A stretch of 64,000 bases of DNA from Amyelois transitella (GCF_032362555.1 NC_083505.1:10035501-10099500), one strand, 5' to 3'; counted from the first letter of the stretch, positions 25,901 through 38,624 are shown. Notes: generated from the letters alone by a model not told the origin. Numbers and translations: made by a program.

Positions 25901-27110
25901 AAAATTCTGTATTCTGTCTGTTCATAAAGTGACCGGCAGAAATATAGGGGCATTGTTGAAAAACCAATTTTTGGACAACGTATCAATCTGGTGCGCATAC
26001 GCACAATCACGAAAAGTGCCCTACTAAGCTCAATCAAAGCATAATTTGAAGTAGAGGAACATCTAAGACTCAGGTCATTTAGATAATATAATTTTCGACG
26101 GTTTTTGAGACAAAAGCAGTGTGGCTCAGTGGTTATGTTTTGGTACAAATAAAAAATGTTTGGCATCTTTTAGTTAAAATTATGTAAACTGAAAATGAAA
26201 AATATAATTTATGACATTCTTAATATAATTGATGGATTAACATTGCAAAGCTGTTTACTACTGGTAAAATTGAATAATAAAAAAAAAAAACATTAAAAAA
26301 CATGGACTCTTTCTGTACATAAACAAATTATAATAACAAAATTCTCTTTTGGCGTTGTCGGGTAAAAAAATGTCACGTGGTATAATGGAAACCGAACGTA
26401 TTTGTTTAGTATTATCGTATCCGAGTATCAGTGACAGTGTGGAGTCGGCATTATTGTTTCTGGAGTGTTTGGTGTCAGAGAGTTTATCAGCGCGAATGGT
26501 TTTATTTTTAGTTTGTTTTTTCTAGACTTGCATGGAATTAAACGTAATAACTATAAATACCTATATTGTTTATCGCCCTGATTTCTCGCGTTTCTCTTCT
26601 AGCTGTACCATTGTATATAGGTAATTAAATATGGTTGAAAATAACTCAAGTAGCTCAACAATTTCTTCTCTTTGCAAATGTTCATTTATAGGATGGAAGA
26701 TAAAGCTCAAATTTTGCTTTAGAGAGAGAAGATATTCGATTCTCTGTATAATAAATTGAAACTTCTAAAATTACACTACGATTTTTGCGTGTCAAATGTA
26801 AAGAAACAAGAGAACAATGCAGCGTCAGTCACAATGCCCTCATTGTATCCAATTATGACGACAATGTATACAATTACATAAGGAATTTATTTTCCATGAT
26901 GTCTACCCAATTTTGTTGCAAACACGTTTTTTGCATACACAAGGTTTTTTTAATCCATATCACTACATAGTATAAAACAAAGTCGCTATTTTAGTTTTTT
27001 TGTCTGTATGCTTAAATCTTTAAAATTACGCAACGGATTTTGATGCGGTTTTTTGTAACAGGTAGAGTGATTCAAGAGGAAGGTTTTTATGAATAATAAC
27101 ATTTATAATT
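22930..27110. other. Intergenic, upstream of the transporter
   Basis: AT-rich. A SINE-A copy lies at about 24600-24780. The open frames here are short, have no family signature and lack matching splice sites. I see no gene. Confidence 0.6.
24600..24780 (+). repeat. SINE-A copy, degraded
   Basis: CATGGATGTCG, GCGATTAAGGGACAGGCTGA, GACGATGGGCTAGC, CCTATTTGAATC and AGCTGAACGTGG in sense order; the tail is degraded. Confidence 0.7.
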
Positions 27111-27187
27111 TTGCACTAGTAGATAATAGATAATAAATTGCACTAGTAGATAATAGATAATAATTGTCGCTAGTAGATAATAAATTG
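27111..27187. repeat. 27-bp minisatellite, about 2.9 units
   Basis: Units start at 27111, 27138 and 27165; each holds CTAGTAGATAATA. The first two differ only at the last base and the third is shortened. Confidence 0.9.
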
Positions 27188-29268
27188 ATGGGCAGCACCA
27201 ACCCACAGATTCGATTAAATTTTATCCTTATACCGTAAGTGACTAAAATACTTAAATACCAATATACACTCGGAAAAAATGTGTTGTTGAGAAGACGGTG
27301 CGCTCTGTGAAAAAATGAGTAGGTGCAATATTTTCTTGAGCTGGTAATTGATGAAAACGACTAATAATGGTCATTCATTTGCATGCATTTGACCTGCACG
27401 AGTAAAAAAATCCGAAATACTGTTAATTCATAGAGCGGTTGGACAAAGATATCCAGAGTTTTAGATGACGCTAATCTGTTTTAATATTTTAAAAAGTTTG
27501 CTTTATTAATATGAAAATATTGATTGAAATAATAGAAGATGTATGTTGTTCTTATGATATAAAAGAACATGGCCAGTATATACTTAACTATCCTTAAGAT
27601 ATCATAAAAATATATTGTACACAATGGTGATCCATCGGGGTGATCGTAAATAATGCGCCTTTGTTTACAAAAATGCATGTCAAAGATCTCGCGCCAAAAA
27701 TAACTTTCAGTGTCACTGGCTTGAAAACGGTCAACATATTTCAAAAGTAAACAAGTTTTATAACCACTTTTTCACTAGTTTTTAATTTGTATTTTAATTA
27801 AGTATTATATGTATTTAAACGGTATTTTAAATAATAAAGGATAAAAAGTTCAAAAATATCCAACCATAGATATGTTTTCACAAACAAAACAAAAATTCGC
27901 AAACTAAAGGAAACGAGATAATAGCGAAAAACAAGTAAAATTATAGTATTACCTTATAGATATTTTTATTTTCTAGAAATAGTCCATTAAAATTATCACT
28001 AAACGCGTATTCGTAAATAAAGAAAATGGCGAAAAAATGGCAAGAGAGCAAGGGCGACCGGTCGCGCGCGTTGTTGCCCCGTCACTGACTACCAGAATAA
28101 CTGATATCGGAAACACTGCCGATACGAACATCCAGAAACTAAACAAAATCATCATTTTAATGATAAACTTGACACGGCACATGTATCAGGATGATGAAAT
28201 TTTGTTAAAACAAACTTTTGAGAGTTTTTCAGGCCATTGGTTACATGTATAGAGGTTAATAAGTCGTATTAAATCTATCTGCTTAATTACTTATATCAAA
28301 ATCAGTGCTGATAATGAACATCTAAAAATGAATGATGGGATTCATGTTAAAAACCAGCTTTTTTGTCCTATTGATCGCAAGTGGAAGGACAAGACAATCG
28401 TTACAAATGTATTGTTGTATTTTACGAACTAAGAAACGATACAATACCAGTTAGTAGCTAGGTAATGCATGTAATAATTTATTAGTCATTAGTGGATAAA
28501 ATATACAGTTAATTAAGCATGGAAACAAGAAAATCAAGTTTCTATTATTTAATTCATTAAGGCATACCTAATGTTCCAACTGAAACTATTATACATTAAT
28601 AGTGTCCGACCGAAGCTTCGGCTTCGGCTTCGGCTTCGGCCACCTTCGGCCAAAAAATCCACCTTCGGCGAAACATTCGGCTTCGGCCCAAAATCCGGCC
28701 GAAGCCGAAGGTTTCGCCGAAGGTCCGAGCGACCGTCGAGATTGAACGAACTGTTACGAAAGTCATGAGGCGGCGGGGAGTCACTGCCAAAATATCACAT
28801 TGCTGATTGCATGCATCAAAACAAGTCCGTACGTGTATTTAAACGAGTGTTTTTGTAAGAAATCAAATCATTATTTTTTACCAGTAGGTACATATAATAA
28901 AACAGTAAAAATATTTTGTCTGTACATTTAGTATTTTCGACTGAAATGGATAGAGAGACACTTAGAATGAATAATAGAAAGCAAAAATATTTTTTTTTAA
29001 TTTCTTGTCTGTCTGTCTGTATGTATGATCACGATTATCTCCGAAAGTACTAAACCGATTTACTTCAAACTTTCACCAATTGCTTTGTTTTAACTCAGAA
29101 TAACATTTAAAGTTTGTTTCATCAAAATCGGTTCACAAAAAAAAAAGTTATCGACATTTGAATGAACTCAAGGCATCAGTATGCCTGCAAATAAGTTACG
29201 AAATTAAAAATTCAAAGTCATTTATCATTATACGACGGCATTATACCTATAACATATAAATATAAGTG

Positions 29269-29455
29269 AAAGGCGACTAAGGGATGGGCTTACAAACTTG
29301 GGATTCTTTTTTAGGCGATGGGCGAGCAACCTATCACTTTTTGAATCTCAATTCTATCATTAAATCAAATAGCTGAACGTGGCCATTCAGTCTTTTCAAG
29401 TCTGTTGGCTCTGTCTACCCCGCAAGGGATAAAGACGTGACCATATGTATGTAGT
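29269..29455 (+). repeat. SINE-A copy, head missing
   Basis: AAAGGCGACTAAGGGATGGG through the TAGCTGAACGTGGCC block to TCTACCCCGCAAGGGATAAA and the CATATGTATGTA tail. Confidence 0.85.
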
Positions 29456-29479
29456 CTACTTTAATTTCGACACCAACGC

Positions 29480-29555
29480 AACGGCTTCCATGGTCCAGTG
29501 GTTAGCCCGTGAGACTGTGAAGTTGGCGGTCCAAGTTCGAATCCCAACAATTACA
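29480..29555 (+). repeat. tRNA-like SINE head
   Basis: A box TGGTCCAGTGG and B box AGTTCGAATCC at tRNA spacing. The ends cannot form an acceptor stem, so it is a tRNA-derived repeat and not a tRNA gene. Confidence 0.6.
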
Positions 29556-30099
29556 AGATATTTTTTATTATTAAAAATATATTTTTTTTTGTATTGTTTG
29601 AGTATTTTATGTAAAAAAACTGAAAATCAAAATACTACATATAATAATAAAACGGTAAAAATATTTTTTCTGTACATTTAATATTTTGACTGAAACGGAT
29701 AGAGAACTTTTTTTTTACATTTTTTGTCTGTCTGTATCTGACTGTATGATTAAAATTCAACTCGAAATTTACGCGGACGAAGTCGCGGGCAACAGCTAGT
29801 TTATCTCTAAACCAACCACCTCTATGATATATCATCAACTTCTATATGAGACAGTCAATATATAAACCTTCAATATTGAGGTTTTGAAATGATTTTAATA
29901 TTAATTGTAGCTTGTAGACAATATTGAACAAAATTAATTACTGAGTGCTGAGAGAATATAAACCTTCGGCTTCGGCTTCGGCCGAAGGTTGTGGCGATAG
30001 CCGATTAATCGGCTTCGGCTTCGGCTTCGGCCAAAAATAGACCTTCGGTCGGACACTATAATTAATTACATTGTGATATGATTTGACGTGTAGACACTT

Positions 30100-31149
30100 C
30101 ACTGAGAGAGAGCGGCACTGTACATGTCAAGTTTCAGAAACGTTTTGCTCAAATAATGTATAATTACAAGATAAGTTTTGTTTCCATGCCGCAATTAAAA
30201 GTACTTAAATGTTTGGTTTTACAATAATAGAATTATTGGTTAGATGATCGGCTATGTTTTTTCTTTTGTGTGAAACAAACAAGGTTGTAAAATAAAATGA
30301 ACAAAATAAAGCTGAGAAATTCCGAAATAAAACGTTGCTTGTGTTTCTACCATAAAAAATCGTTAACACCTGTTGTACAGCTGATTCAAAGTCACTTTGC
30401 AGGGAATGCACACAACGTGTATGCGCATTTAAGTAGGTTGTACGAATACGTGTTTGTGCTATAATGTTGCTAGTTTCCTAGGTGCCTTATATAGATTTGT
30501 AAACTTACGAAATCTTAATTTACTATTAAATTCACATGACAAGAAAAAAATCGTCTAATGATCATGTATCAAATTACCCATTTCCTGAAATATAATTCGA
30601 TTCGTTTAATCACGGTTATCACCAACGTTTTGGTAGTGGTTAAGGATACTTTACATATAAGGCTACGCATATACTGTTAAGTCCACTAAAGCTTAAGAAC
30701 CATATGAAATTTGTATAATATTTCTTTTCGGCCTTTTTGCTATGTCAAAATAAAATTAAGTGTGCTTCTCTTTTTACGCTGATTGTAATAGTCTTGAGAA
30801 ATGTTTAAAAACTTGGGATTCTTATTTAAAGCACCTTGTCCACTTAATACATCTCAATTTCACTATTAAGTAACTCAGCTTAACAACAACTGGCGTTTGA
30901 CTCTGGTGACCATCCTCTGTCTTTCCCATGAAGACATGATATGTGTGTATGATTCACATGTAAATACGATGTGAAGAGTGCCCCCATTCCGCCAGTCCGG
31001 TCGATTACTGTCGGAGCCTAGGTCGACTGGTACACAGTGATCGAGGCTGTCAAGAGTTTTGTAAACTAATCTGCTTTACTTATTAGACAAGGCATGAACG
31101 TGTACGTGAATAAAACATTTTAGTGTAATTGAACTTTTGCAGGATATTT
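30100..31149. other. Intergenic, no gene seen
   Basis: AT-rich; the only recognisable item is a heavily degraded SINE-A copy at about 30780-30955 (AAAACTTGGGATTCTT, a CTCTGTC block and a TATGTGTGTATG tail). Confidence 0.55.
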
Positions 31150-31258
31150 AAACATACATACATACATACATAAACTCACGCCTCTTTCCCGGAGGGGTAG
31201 GCAGAGACTACCTCTTTCCACTTGCCACGATCCCTGCATACTTCCTTTGCTTCTTATA
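31150..31258 (-). mobile_element. LINE1 3' end, short copy
   Basis: CATACATACATACATA followed by CACGCCTCTTTCCCGGAGGG and CTTGCCACGATCCCTGCATA, as at 41450-41545. Confidence 0.85.
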
Positions 31259-31259
31259 T

Positions 31260-34200
31260 TATTTGCTTATTATTCCTTTAATTCTTTTGATATTTAAAAA
31301 TAGAATAAAAAAGGGTATTCTTTTCTACTTTCCAATATCCAGCAAAAGATTATACAAAAATTATACCTTATACTTAAGCCAAGATAATGCAACAATAGGA
31401 GGCTTTATCGCATTATGCAATCTATTCCAGGCAACCTTAACATTGTGTGAGGTAGAATTAGGTGTGGAGTAGTTACAGAAAGTTCTGTTTTGAAAGGATA
31501 TTTTGTTTCAATATTCGTCGATCGGCAAATTTTAACTATAAGAAACGAAATATTTGTCAATAAAATAATATTGACTTTTAGATTTTCTTTCCGTTCTTTA
31601 TCAGCAGAAATGTCGTTGTACCGAAACATCTTCAATTTCTTTTATGAGTGCATTTGGTGCCATTCCAGATTAAACTCGGTCGGTCGGTGTTTGTGAAAAG
31701 TTTTTCCAATATTTCGAGAGCACTCAAGGTCGGACTTTTGATTTTTTTGCTCGTAAATTTAGATTTATACAATTTATATTTAAGCAGGCATTAATTATCT
31801 ATTTGTGTTGACTGTTCGACTTTGGTTATCTTTAACGGTACTTATATTAATTAGTTTGGTACAGCTCACTTTTATTCTATTTAGATATAAAGGTATTATT
31901 AGATTTATAATGAAAAAATATAGAGTATCGCCAAATAAGTATCGCAAAGGGACTTAAATAAATAGGACGCATTCGAGACTTAATTCGGAGGGTGATGAAA
32001 TAAATAAATTAAAGAAGATCAAAGAGAAGAAGAGTTTTAAAAAGATTATAACGTGCTGAGGATGACGTCGAGATAAGTAGAATACAAATATTTTGTTTAA
32101 CAAAGAGTATGCAATTAACTTTTATCAATACCAGCATAGCAATCTGCTCTCTGATTCATGCGCGTCTCGATTTGTGGACTTTGGATGGTATTGTACATAG
32201 TATGAGCAGCAGTCATTGATCTGAACACCAGAATGATATTAAAATATCTTATTATACCGGCGGATTTAAGGAAGGTAAATATAACAAATAGAAAACTTAG
32301 CGACAAAGAAATTTATGATAATAGTGATTAAGAACCTTATTTTTGTATAAAAGAACAACAGCATAGTTCTAGGTGAATATTTTATGATACGTTTACCAGT
32401 ACTTGGGTAAATGAGTATTACTGACCGACTATTAAAACGTCGATTCGCTACTATAATTTATTTTCCTAATGTTGTTATTTTGTCTCTACATTACTTTTCA
32501 ACATCTATACACCTTGCTACATTATTGAAAATAATAATATTTTTATTAGTGAATAATCAGTATAAGGCTGCCTTAAGAATCACGGTTGCTTGACTTGTGT
32601 TCAAATAAAGCAATTGAATCGGCCCGGCAATAAAGCAGAGAAAGCCTGATATTCATCGGACCAATTTTCAGCCAATTGAGCGTATTAAACATCGCATCTT
32701 CATTTATACGGGTTCCCTTACCTCTTTATTTTACAGGGTTACCAACCACGGCTCCGCTTGTAAATTATTTACGGACTGTTTAAATTATCGCTTCGTGAAC
32801 AAAATTGTCATAAAACTGTAAAAGTATCGCCGAACTGTGAAATTCACGAAATATTGCTTATGTATACATAAATAAATAAATAAACAACTTGAATAAATAC
32901 GAACAAAACAACTTGATGTTTTACTGCCTTTTGTGTGGTCTTTGAAATAATACTCTTGTTACAGGATTGTACTCGTAATATACCAAGGGACAGTTCCATA
33001 AACAACGATTTCTTGCGTTCCCTCTAATAGAAACAAATTACTTACGTCGTTACCACCAACAGAATAGTTACATTACTCGTACGTACATTTAAGTATTCCT
33101 TATTTTATGTGATTGTTTCTCAAAAAAGAGATATTGTTAGGTAACTTTTTTAATATGCCTGTTATGAATCAATGATATGGTGCTTTACATAGCACTGATA
33201 ATAACAACGCACATCTTAACAATACTAGATATTCTTAATTCAAAAAGATTGTGTTCATCCCTGACAAATAAAGAGGTGGCTTGGCATGAAATAGGATTAT
33301 AAGGGGATGGCTAGTCACATTTTCTTCTTTAACACTGCAAGTAACGTCGAAGTTTGGTCACCTAAAATGTTAGTAATTGGAAACCAAAATTCAAACAATT
33401 TTAGGGAGTGTAAAAAACGTGTAATAAATTGTTGTCACCAACAACAGATCCAGGAAAAAACTTTTCTAATGAGATGTTTCAAACAAAGCACACCGTATAC
33501 GTTTTCCAATTAAGAAAGGTTAACAGTACATCGTGTAGAGCATCTGCTTACAAAGAAAGGAAGCTGTACAAGTGATGCATTAATATTTGTTGTCCTCGAG
33601 GGCCGACACAAAGGCGCAAAGCTGTTTGTATGACGCAGTGCAGACGCGTGTCGGCTGCACAGGGGAAATACGTTTCGTGTTTCTTTTAATTATTAGTTAA
33701 TGATTATAAAAACTTTTTGGTGAATTTCATCATGAAATTTTAAACATTCATAATGCTTTAATTTTAAATGTTCTATTTTAAATCTCTTGTACCGATATTG
33801 CACATTGAATTTACTTACTTGAAATGAGAATTCGTTTCCAAAACACTTACCTACTATCAGGACGGATAAAATAAAGGTTTTTATTGCCAAAAAATACACA
33901 AACATATAAAAATTCCCATTATATTACGCAGCACGCTATTTCAACATTCATAAGATTTCTCCTTTCTCCCCCTTCATGTTAGGTACATAGGTAACTATCC
34001 TTTGAATGTCGGGGGAGATGCCCAGTCTGCTTTCTACGGAAATAAATTACGTCTAGACTGTTTCAGCTGAGATTCGACTGCATATTGTTGAACATTAATG
34101 GATATTTTGATGTAAGTCTAAGTAATAACAGTACACTTACGTAGTACGTGTTAAAATAGCTTAACATTGATGTTTTGAAATAGTTGTTATTAGGTAATTT

Positions 34201-36260
34201 AACAAGATGACTCTAAATTTCAATAATGATGTTTTAAAATGCATTGTTATTATCAATGTAATAAGGTGATAATGCACCTGTTTATTTGAAGCTTTTATAA
34301 CTTTAAACAAATAATTTATTATTTAAATACAAAACTTGCCTATACAAGGTGATTATAAATTGAGTCTTCCATCATCGATTTCAACTGCATTACTAGTCTT
34401 TTTACTCGTATTTTTCTGCATCTAAAGTCAACTCTGGGCAAATTAAATTATGTTCGTCCAAGTCTAAAGTAGATAAATCAAAATACTGAGGCGGCGGAAA
34501 ATTACAACATACAGCCGAACCATATTCATATGTATAATGATCTTTAGGAATCGTAAAGAATCACTAAGAGGGATTCCCATGGGATTATGCATCCTAAAGT
34601 TACTAACTTTGCGTATATTTTATTATGTATTTCATATAAACCTAACTGTATACAATTGTAAATATGTATGATAGTTTAACGATGCGGACTGAAATTTAGC
34701 CACGCTTCGCGGTCATGTAGTATAGGTAGATGTAATGCACTCGCGTTGCGTTCATAATCCCTTCCGAGGTTCTTCCTCTTCTGAATAATACACATTGTTT
34801 GTCATAATGTCCTTTATTTTGACTCTAATTAAAAATAACACGCATTATCCTATATATATCATTTACTTTCTGATTTATTATTCCTATGTAAATAAAAATA
34901 GTCTTTGAGACTTATTGCAATTTTCTCTCGTTATTATTTTTGCCTTTGCCTTTCACTCCGTAAAAGAGGCGTGGATAAATATATGTTACTATTTGGAAAG
35001 TCTTTTTGGCACATTACGCGACAAGTTGTTTGGGTTTTGATGACGAAGCTCTGAAATCAATAAGTATTGAGGAAACATTACATATTTCATGAAGTTTTCA
35101 TTATAACTTCTTTGTGCACTAGTAGAATGTAGATCTATTTTGGCGGCTAATCTGTACGTCTTCCTACATATTTCGAGATTGCTACTCGGCCAAGGCGCAG
35201 CTAAATTTAAAAAGCGGCAACGTCTTTAACATTGGCTGTTTATATTTATTTTGCGGCTTCATTCCATACCAAATTAAAACTACTGAATATTTTTTGACAC
35301 AATTTCCAAAAAGTTTATTTATTTATATTTTCTTTCTTTTGTTTGAGAATTATTTTTATCTCGTTGACTTATGATATAAAAGTTGGATATTTTGTTTTCT
35401 ATAGATAGATGATCGTAATTATCACTTTATTTCATTATTACATTTAGTTTTCACCGAATGATAAGGTATAGTTCAGCATTCATATGAAATATGATTTCAT
35501 GAAAAGAGGCTGCTTTTATTGGTACCCATCAGAAGTATAATATTATGTCAGAAGTAAGTATACCTGTATGTATAGGCGCCGTATGCTCCATAATCATTAG
35601 TGTTTCCCATAACAATTACAAATGATTGATTATCTGCAACTTACCCCGACTTGATGTCATTAAAATTCATTTAGTCAACACAATTCTTGATCGCTTTTGA
35701 ACATCCACCAACAAATCAATAGACACCTTTGTTTTGGTCATTTGAATTCAAAAATTTCACGCCATAATTTTGTATAATTTCGTAATGAATGGATATTGAA
35801 TTATTATGTTAAAATATAGAACAAGGGGGTAAGAAAGGGGTTAATTTGATAAGGGAGGTGTAAAGCAATAAGGTTATGTTTAGTTGCGTGGGGCGGCCAC
35901 GCGCGGCGCTTCCATCGGCCGGCAGTGGGTGACTGAATTCGTGAAAGCGGGTTTCAGCTCATTCAAAAGTGTACTCTAAGAACATTCCCAAATTTACCTT
36001 TTCACCCTCGCATGAAGAAATCTGTAAGAGTAAATGAGACGGCTTAACTCGACGTTGTCGATTCAACCGAGAACGCCGTTTGAATTAACAGGTCACTTAC
36101 AAGTTGTGATTGCAGTATTATATTTCCTTATTTTTTTTATTGTTATGAATTTTCTGTTAAGTTTTATCGAAAGTCATTATATTTTTTCTCTTTATCCCAT
36201 TTTTAAAATGTTTTATGAGAGAAGACTACAGTAATAGCTTATAGCTTAATTTATTTCAGA
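31260..36260. other. Intergenic 5 kb, no secure gene
   Basis: Mostly AT-rich. Two points stand out: a coding-looking minus-strand stretch at 34411-34558 ending in a stop, with AATAAA downstream, and a CpG-rich patch at 35884-35935 that could be regulatory. Both are weak. Confidence 0.5.
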
Positions 36261-36261
36261 T

Positions 36262-36386
36262 AGGTAGAGGAAAAAGGGAGTAAGTAACCAGTGAGATGGC
36301 AATTGACAGAAGTAATTGGAAAAAAAAACTAACATACTGTGCCGACCCCACATAAAAAGTGGGAAAAGGTAACGACAAAAAAAAAG
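36262..36386 (+). repeat. Dispersed repeat, partner of 16404-16530
   Basis: Same blocks as the intron copy: GACAGAAGTAATTGGAAAAA, GTGCCGACCCCAC, AAAGTGGGAAAAGGTAACGA. It lies 200 bp upstream of the first protease gene. Confidence 0.6.
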
Positions 36387-36591
36387 TGATTCAATAATTT
36401 TACGACCACAAAACATTAATCTTAATAAAGTTTATCATAACTTTGTGTTTGTCACAGTAGTGTTCAATTCTAGCGTTTAAACTATTTGAATCTACTTGTA
36501 TTTCAATACTTCTGTTATCTAAGTACTACCAGTCATAATTGCATGACCAATAGCAGTTCCAAATCAATCAGAGAATTATTGCCTCGGCCAA

Positions 36592-38624
36592 ATGATTATT
36601 CTTTTAGTTATGTTCATAATTACTAAATTCAATACTGCGTATCTACATTTAAAGGATATGGGAGAAATGTATAAAAATAAGACTGATGATGATATAGTCA
36701 TTTTTAATCTAGTAGCAGGTGGTAAAAGAACTAATTTAGCTCAATACCCTTTTAACGTAAAGTTTTTGAATTCCTTAAGCTTGTGTGGAGGCATAATAAT
36801 TGCGACAAAACATGTACTCACTGCTGCACATTGCTTCGATTCTAGCGAAGAAATCAATGAAATGCAAGTAATATCAAGTAAGTAGAACACTTTTGAACTG
36901 TAAATACGCAATAAAGGGTTGTGAAAAATAATAAAAGCAAAAAGATATGAATAAAGCAATATAATGAATTGATATAAACACGGTGTATTGTTTATAACTC
37001 TCATTTCATCTCTGTATCTTCCCAAAATAGAACCAAATAGTAATTGCTACATTTCGAATTTGGATGAAAATATCTTTTTCAGATTCCGAAAGCACTTATA
37101 GTTTTTCAGCAGTATTTCATGACGTTTGGCATTTTATGATACACGAACAATACGGTGTTGGAGATACTTTTGCAAATGATATTGCGGTTATAATAATTCA
37201 TGATCAGTTCAAATATGGTGCAAGAGTCCAAAAAGCTATATTGGTTCATCATAATAATTGGATGTCTGAAAATGAAACAAATTTTATAGTAGCTGGTTGG
37301 GGTGATACTGAGGTACATTATTTTTATCTTAGATATGATTTTTATTCTCAAGCCTGATGAACTGTCGATGATATAGAAAAAACAAAACAAGCCCAAATAA
37401 TAATATAATAATATTAGTTTGTAATTTATTGATTATTGTAACGCATCCTCAATGCTTTTAACTGCGCTGCCTCTTTGACTTTGATTTTCCTTTTTATTTT
37501 GGTTGACTGGAAGAAATCCCGATTGGGATAAGTCCGCCATTGTACATATTCTTTTATATTCAATGACTGTTCTGATTTTGTTATATTTATTTTTATGTGC
37601 AATAAAGAGTTTACAAACAAACAAACAAAAAATAATTTTAAAGAAGTTTTAGATATAGATAAGATTAAATTTACTTTAGTAACAATAATTTTGTTTTCAA
37701 ATTACATACTTTTTCATAAAAATTGTATTTTTTTATTAGAGGATGTTATTTCTTATCTGACTCTTTAACTTTATAGTCTCAATAAAATAGGTTCATATTT
37801 CCGGAGAACTGTTAGGCTATGAGCCAATCAGTGTACGTCAACCTGATCTGCCAGTTTGCCTTCTCTACCTGGAACCACTATACCCAGCGGAGGCGAAACA
37901 AAGTTAACTGATATATGATTTTTGTTTTACCACAGAATGATGGTGAAAGTAATTACCAGACCATGAGGGAGACTGAACTAAGGTTCATCTCTCCGAAAAA
38001 TTGCTCGGCTATGAGCCAGTCGGTGTTATCTCCTGACGTGTTCTGTTTGTTTGGAGACGGAAAGAGAGACACGATGCGAGGCGACTCCGGAGGCGGTGTT
38101 CTTTGGAATGAGTATGCTTTTAGCAAATACGATTAGAGATTAGAATTTCCATCGCTACACATACAGTTGAATAGGGAGATTTCTTGAGGATATTTTCCTT
38201 TCTGTAAGAGTATCCATTAGCAATTAGGCTATGTAATGAAATGAATAAAAGCATAACTCTAACAGATTCATTGGTACATATCCACGATAGGTTTAAACCT
38301 TTTTTTGTCAATTTTGCATATCTCCACCGATACTATATTTGATATTAATATTTGATTATATATTTGACTATATTTTATATTTGATATTGGGTAGCCCTAC
38401 TGGTCTTTTTTAAAGTTTTATCTAATTTCAGCCAAATTGTTGGGATCACATCACATGGGAAGAGTATTAATGTACCAGGCATGTACGCGAACGTGTTCTA
38501 CTTCTTGCCCTGGATAGAAAATGCTACAATGTCATTGCACAAAAAATTCTGTCGATTCCACCATATTAATTCTACAAATCATCATAAAAATCGTGTCTAT
38601 TTAAAAACCCTGCAGAAGCTGTGA
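36592..38624 (+). CDS. Trypsin-like serine protease, diverged tandem copy (protease A)
   Basis: Secreted chymotrypsin-fold (S1) protein of 294 residues. Exons 36592-36877, 37083-37312, 37936-38111, 38432-38624; introns are GT-AG, phases 1, 0, 2. The ATG opens a signal peptide (MIILLVMFIITKFNTAY). The triad is present: His80 (LTAAHC), Asp128 (NDIAV), Ser223 (GDSGG). Asp217, six residues before Ser223, predicts trypsin-like cleavage after Lys/Arg. Oddities: the IVGG start is VAGG, preceded by Leu and not Arg/Lys, so normal tryptic activation looks impossible; the position-191 Cys is Met219 and no partner Cys follows, so the 191-220 disulphide is lost; SWG is SHG. Cys65-Cys81 and Cys195-Cys209 remain. 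AATAAA is at 38720. Structure matches protease B. It may be active with altered regulation or on the way to losing function. Confidence 0.85.
37425..37630 (+). mobile_element. 5'-truncated LINE 3' end in intron 2 of protease A
   Basis: TTTTGGTTGACTGGAAGAAA, CGATTGGGATAAGTCCGCC, GTGCAATAAAGAG and a CAAACAAACAAACA tail. I recognise this as a common lepidopteran LINE 3' UTR with its own polyadenylation signal. Confidence 0.7.
37797..37850 (+). pseudogene. Decayed copy of protease exon 3
   Basis: GGCTATGAGCCAATCAGTGT in intron 2 closely matches GGCTATGAGCCAGTCGGTGT inside exon 3 (about 38009-38028), with weaker similarity on both sides (GGAGAACTGTTA against GAAAAATTGCTC, then CCTGA in both). It lacks the catalytic Ser part. 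It looks like a remnant of a local duplication. Confidence 0.55.

Larger units (their letters stand above)
28600..30058. mobile_element. Element with inverted CTTCGG-rich ends
   Basis: TAGTGTCCGACCGAAG at 28600-28615 is the exact reverse complement of 30043-30058. Both ends continue into CTTCGG repeats (28612-28740 and 29963-30052) with internal palindromes. The 1.46-kb span resembles a nonautonomous DNA transposon with terminal inverted repeats. I see no transposase, and the flanks (ATTAA left, TAATTAA right) do not give a clean target duplication. The interior is composite: two related repeat stretches (28890-29220 and 29625-29802), a SINE-A copy and a tRNA-like head. Confidence 0.55.

Noticed and set aside
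25753..26166. 137-residue open frame, minus strand
   Set aside because: No recognisable motif, lysine/tyrosine/isoleucine composition typical of AT-rich noncoding DNA, and no supporting splice context.
27111..27187. CRISPR-like array
   Set aside because: Units are directly adjacent with no unique spacers, and the DNA is eukaryotic.
28571..28790. Arg/Leu-rich open frames on both strands
   Set aside because: They are translations of the CTTCGG array and not genes.
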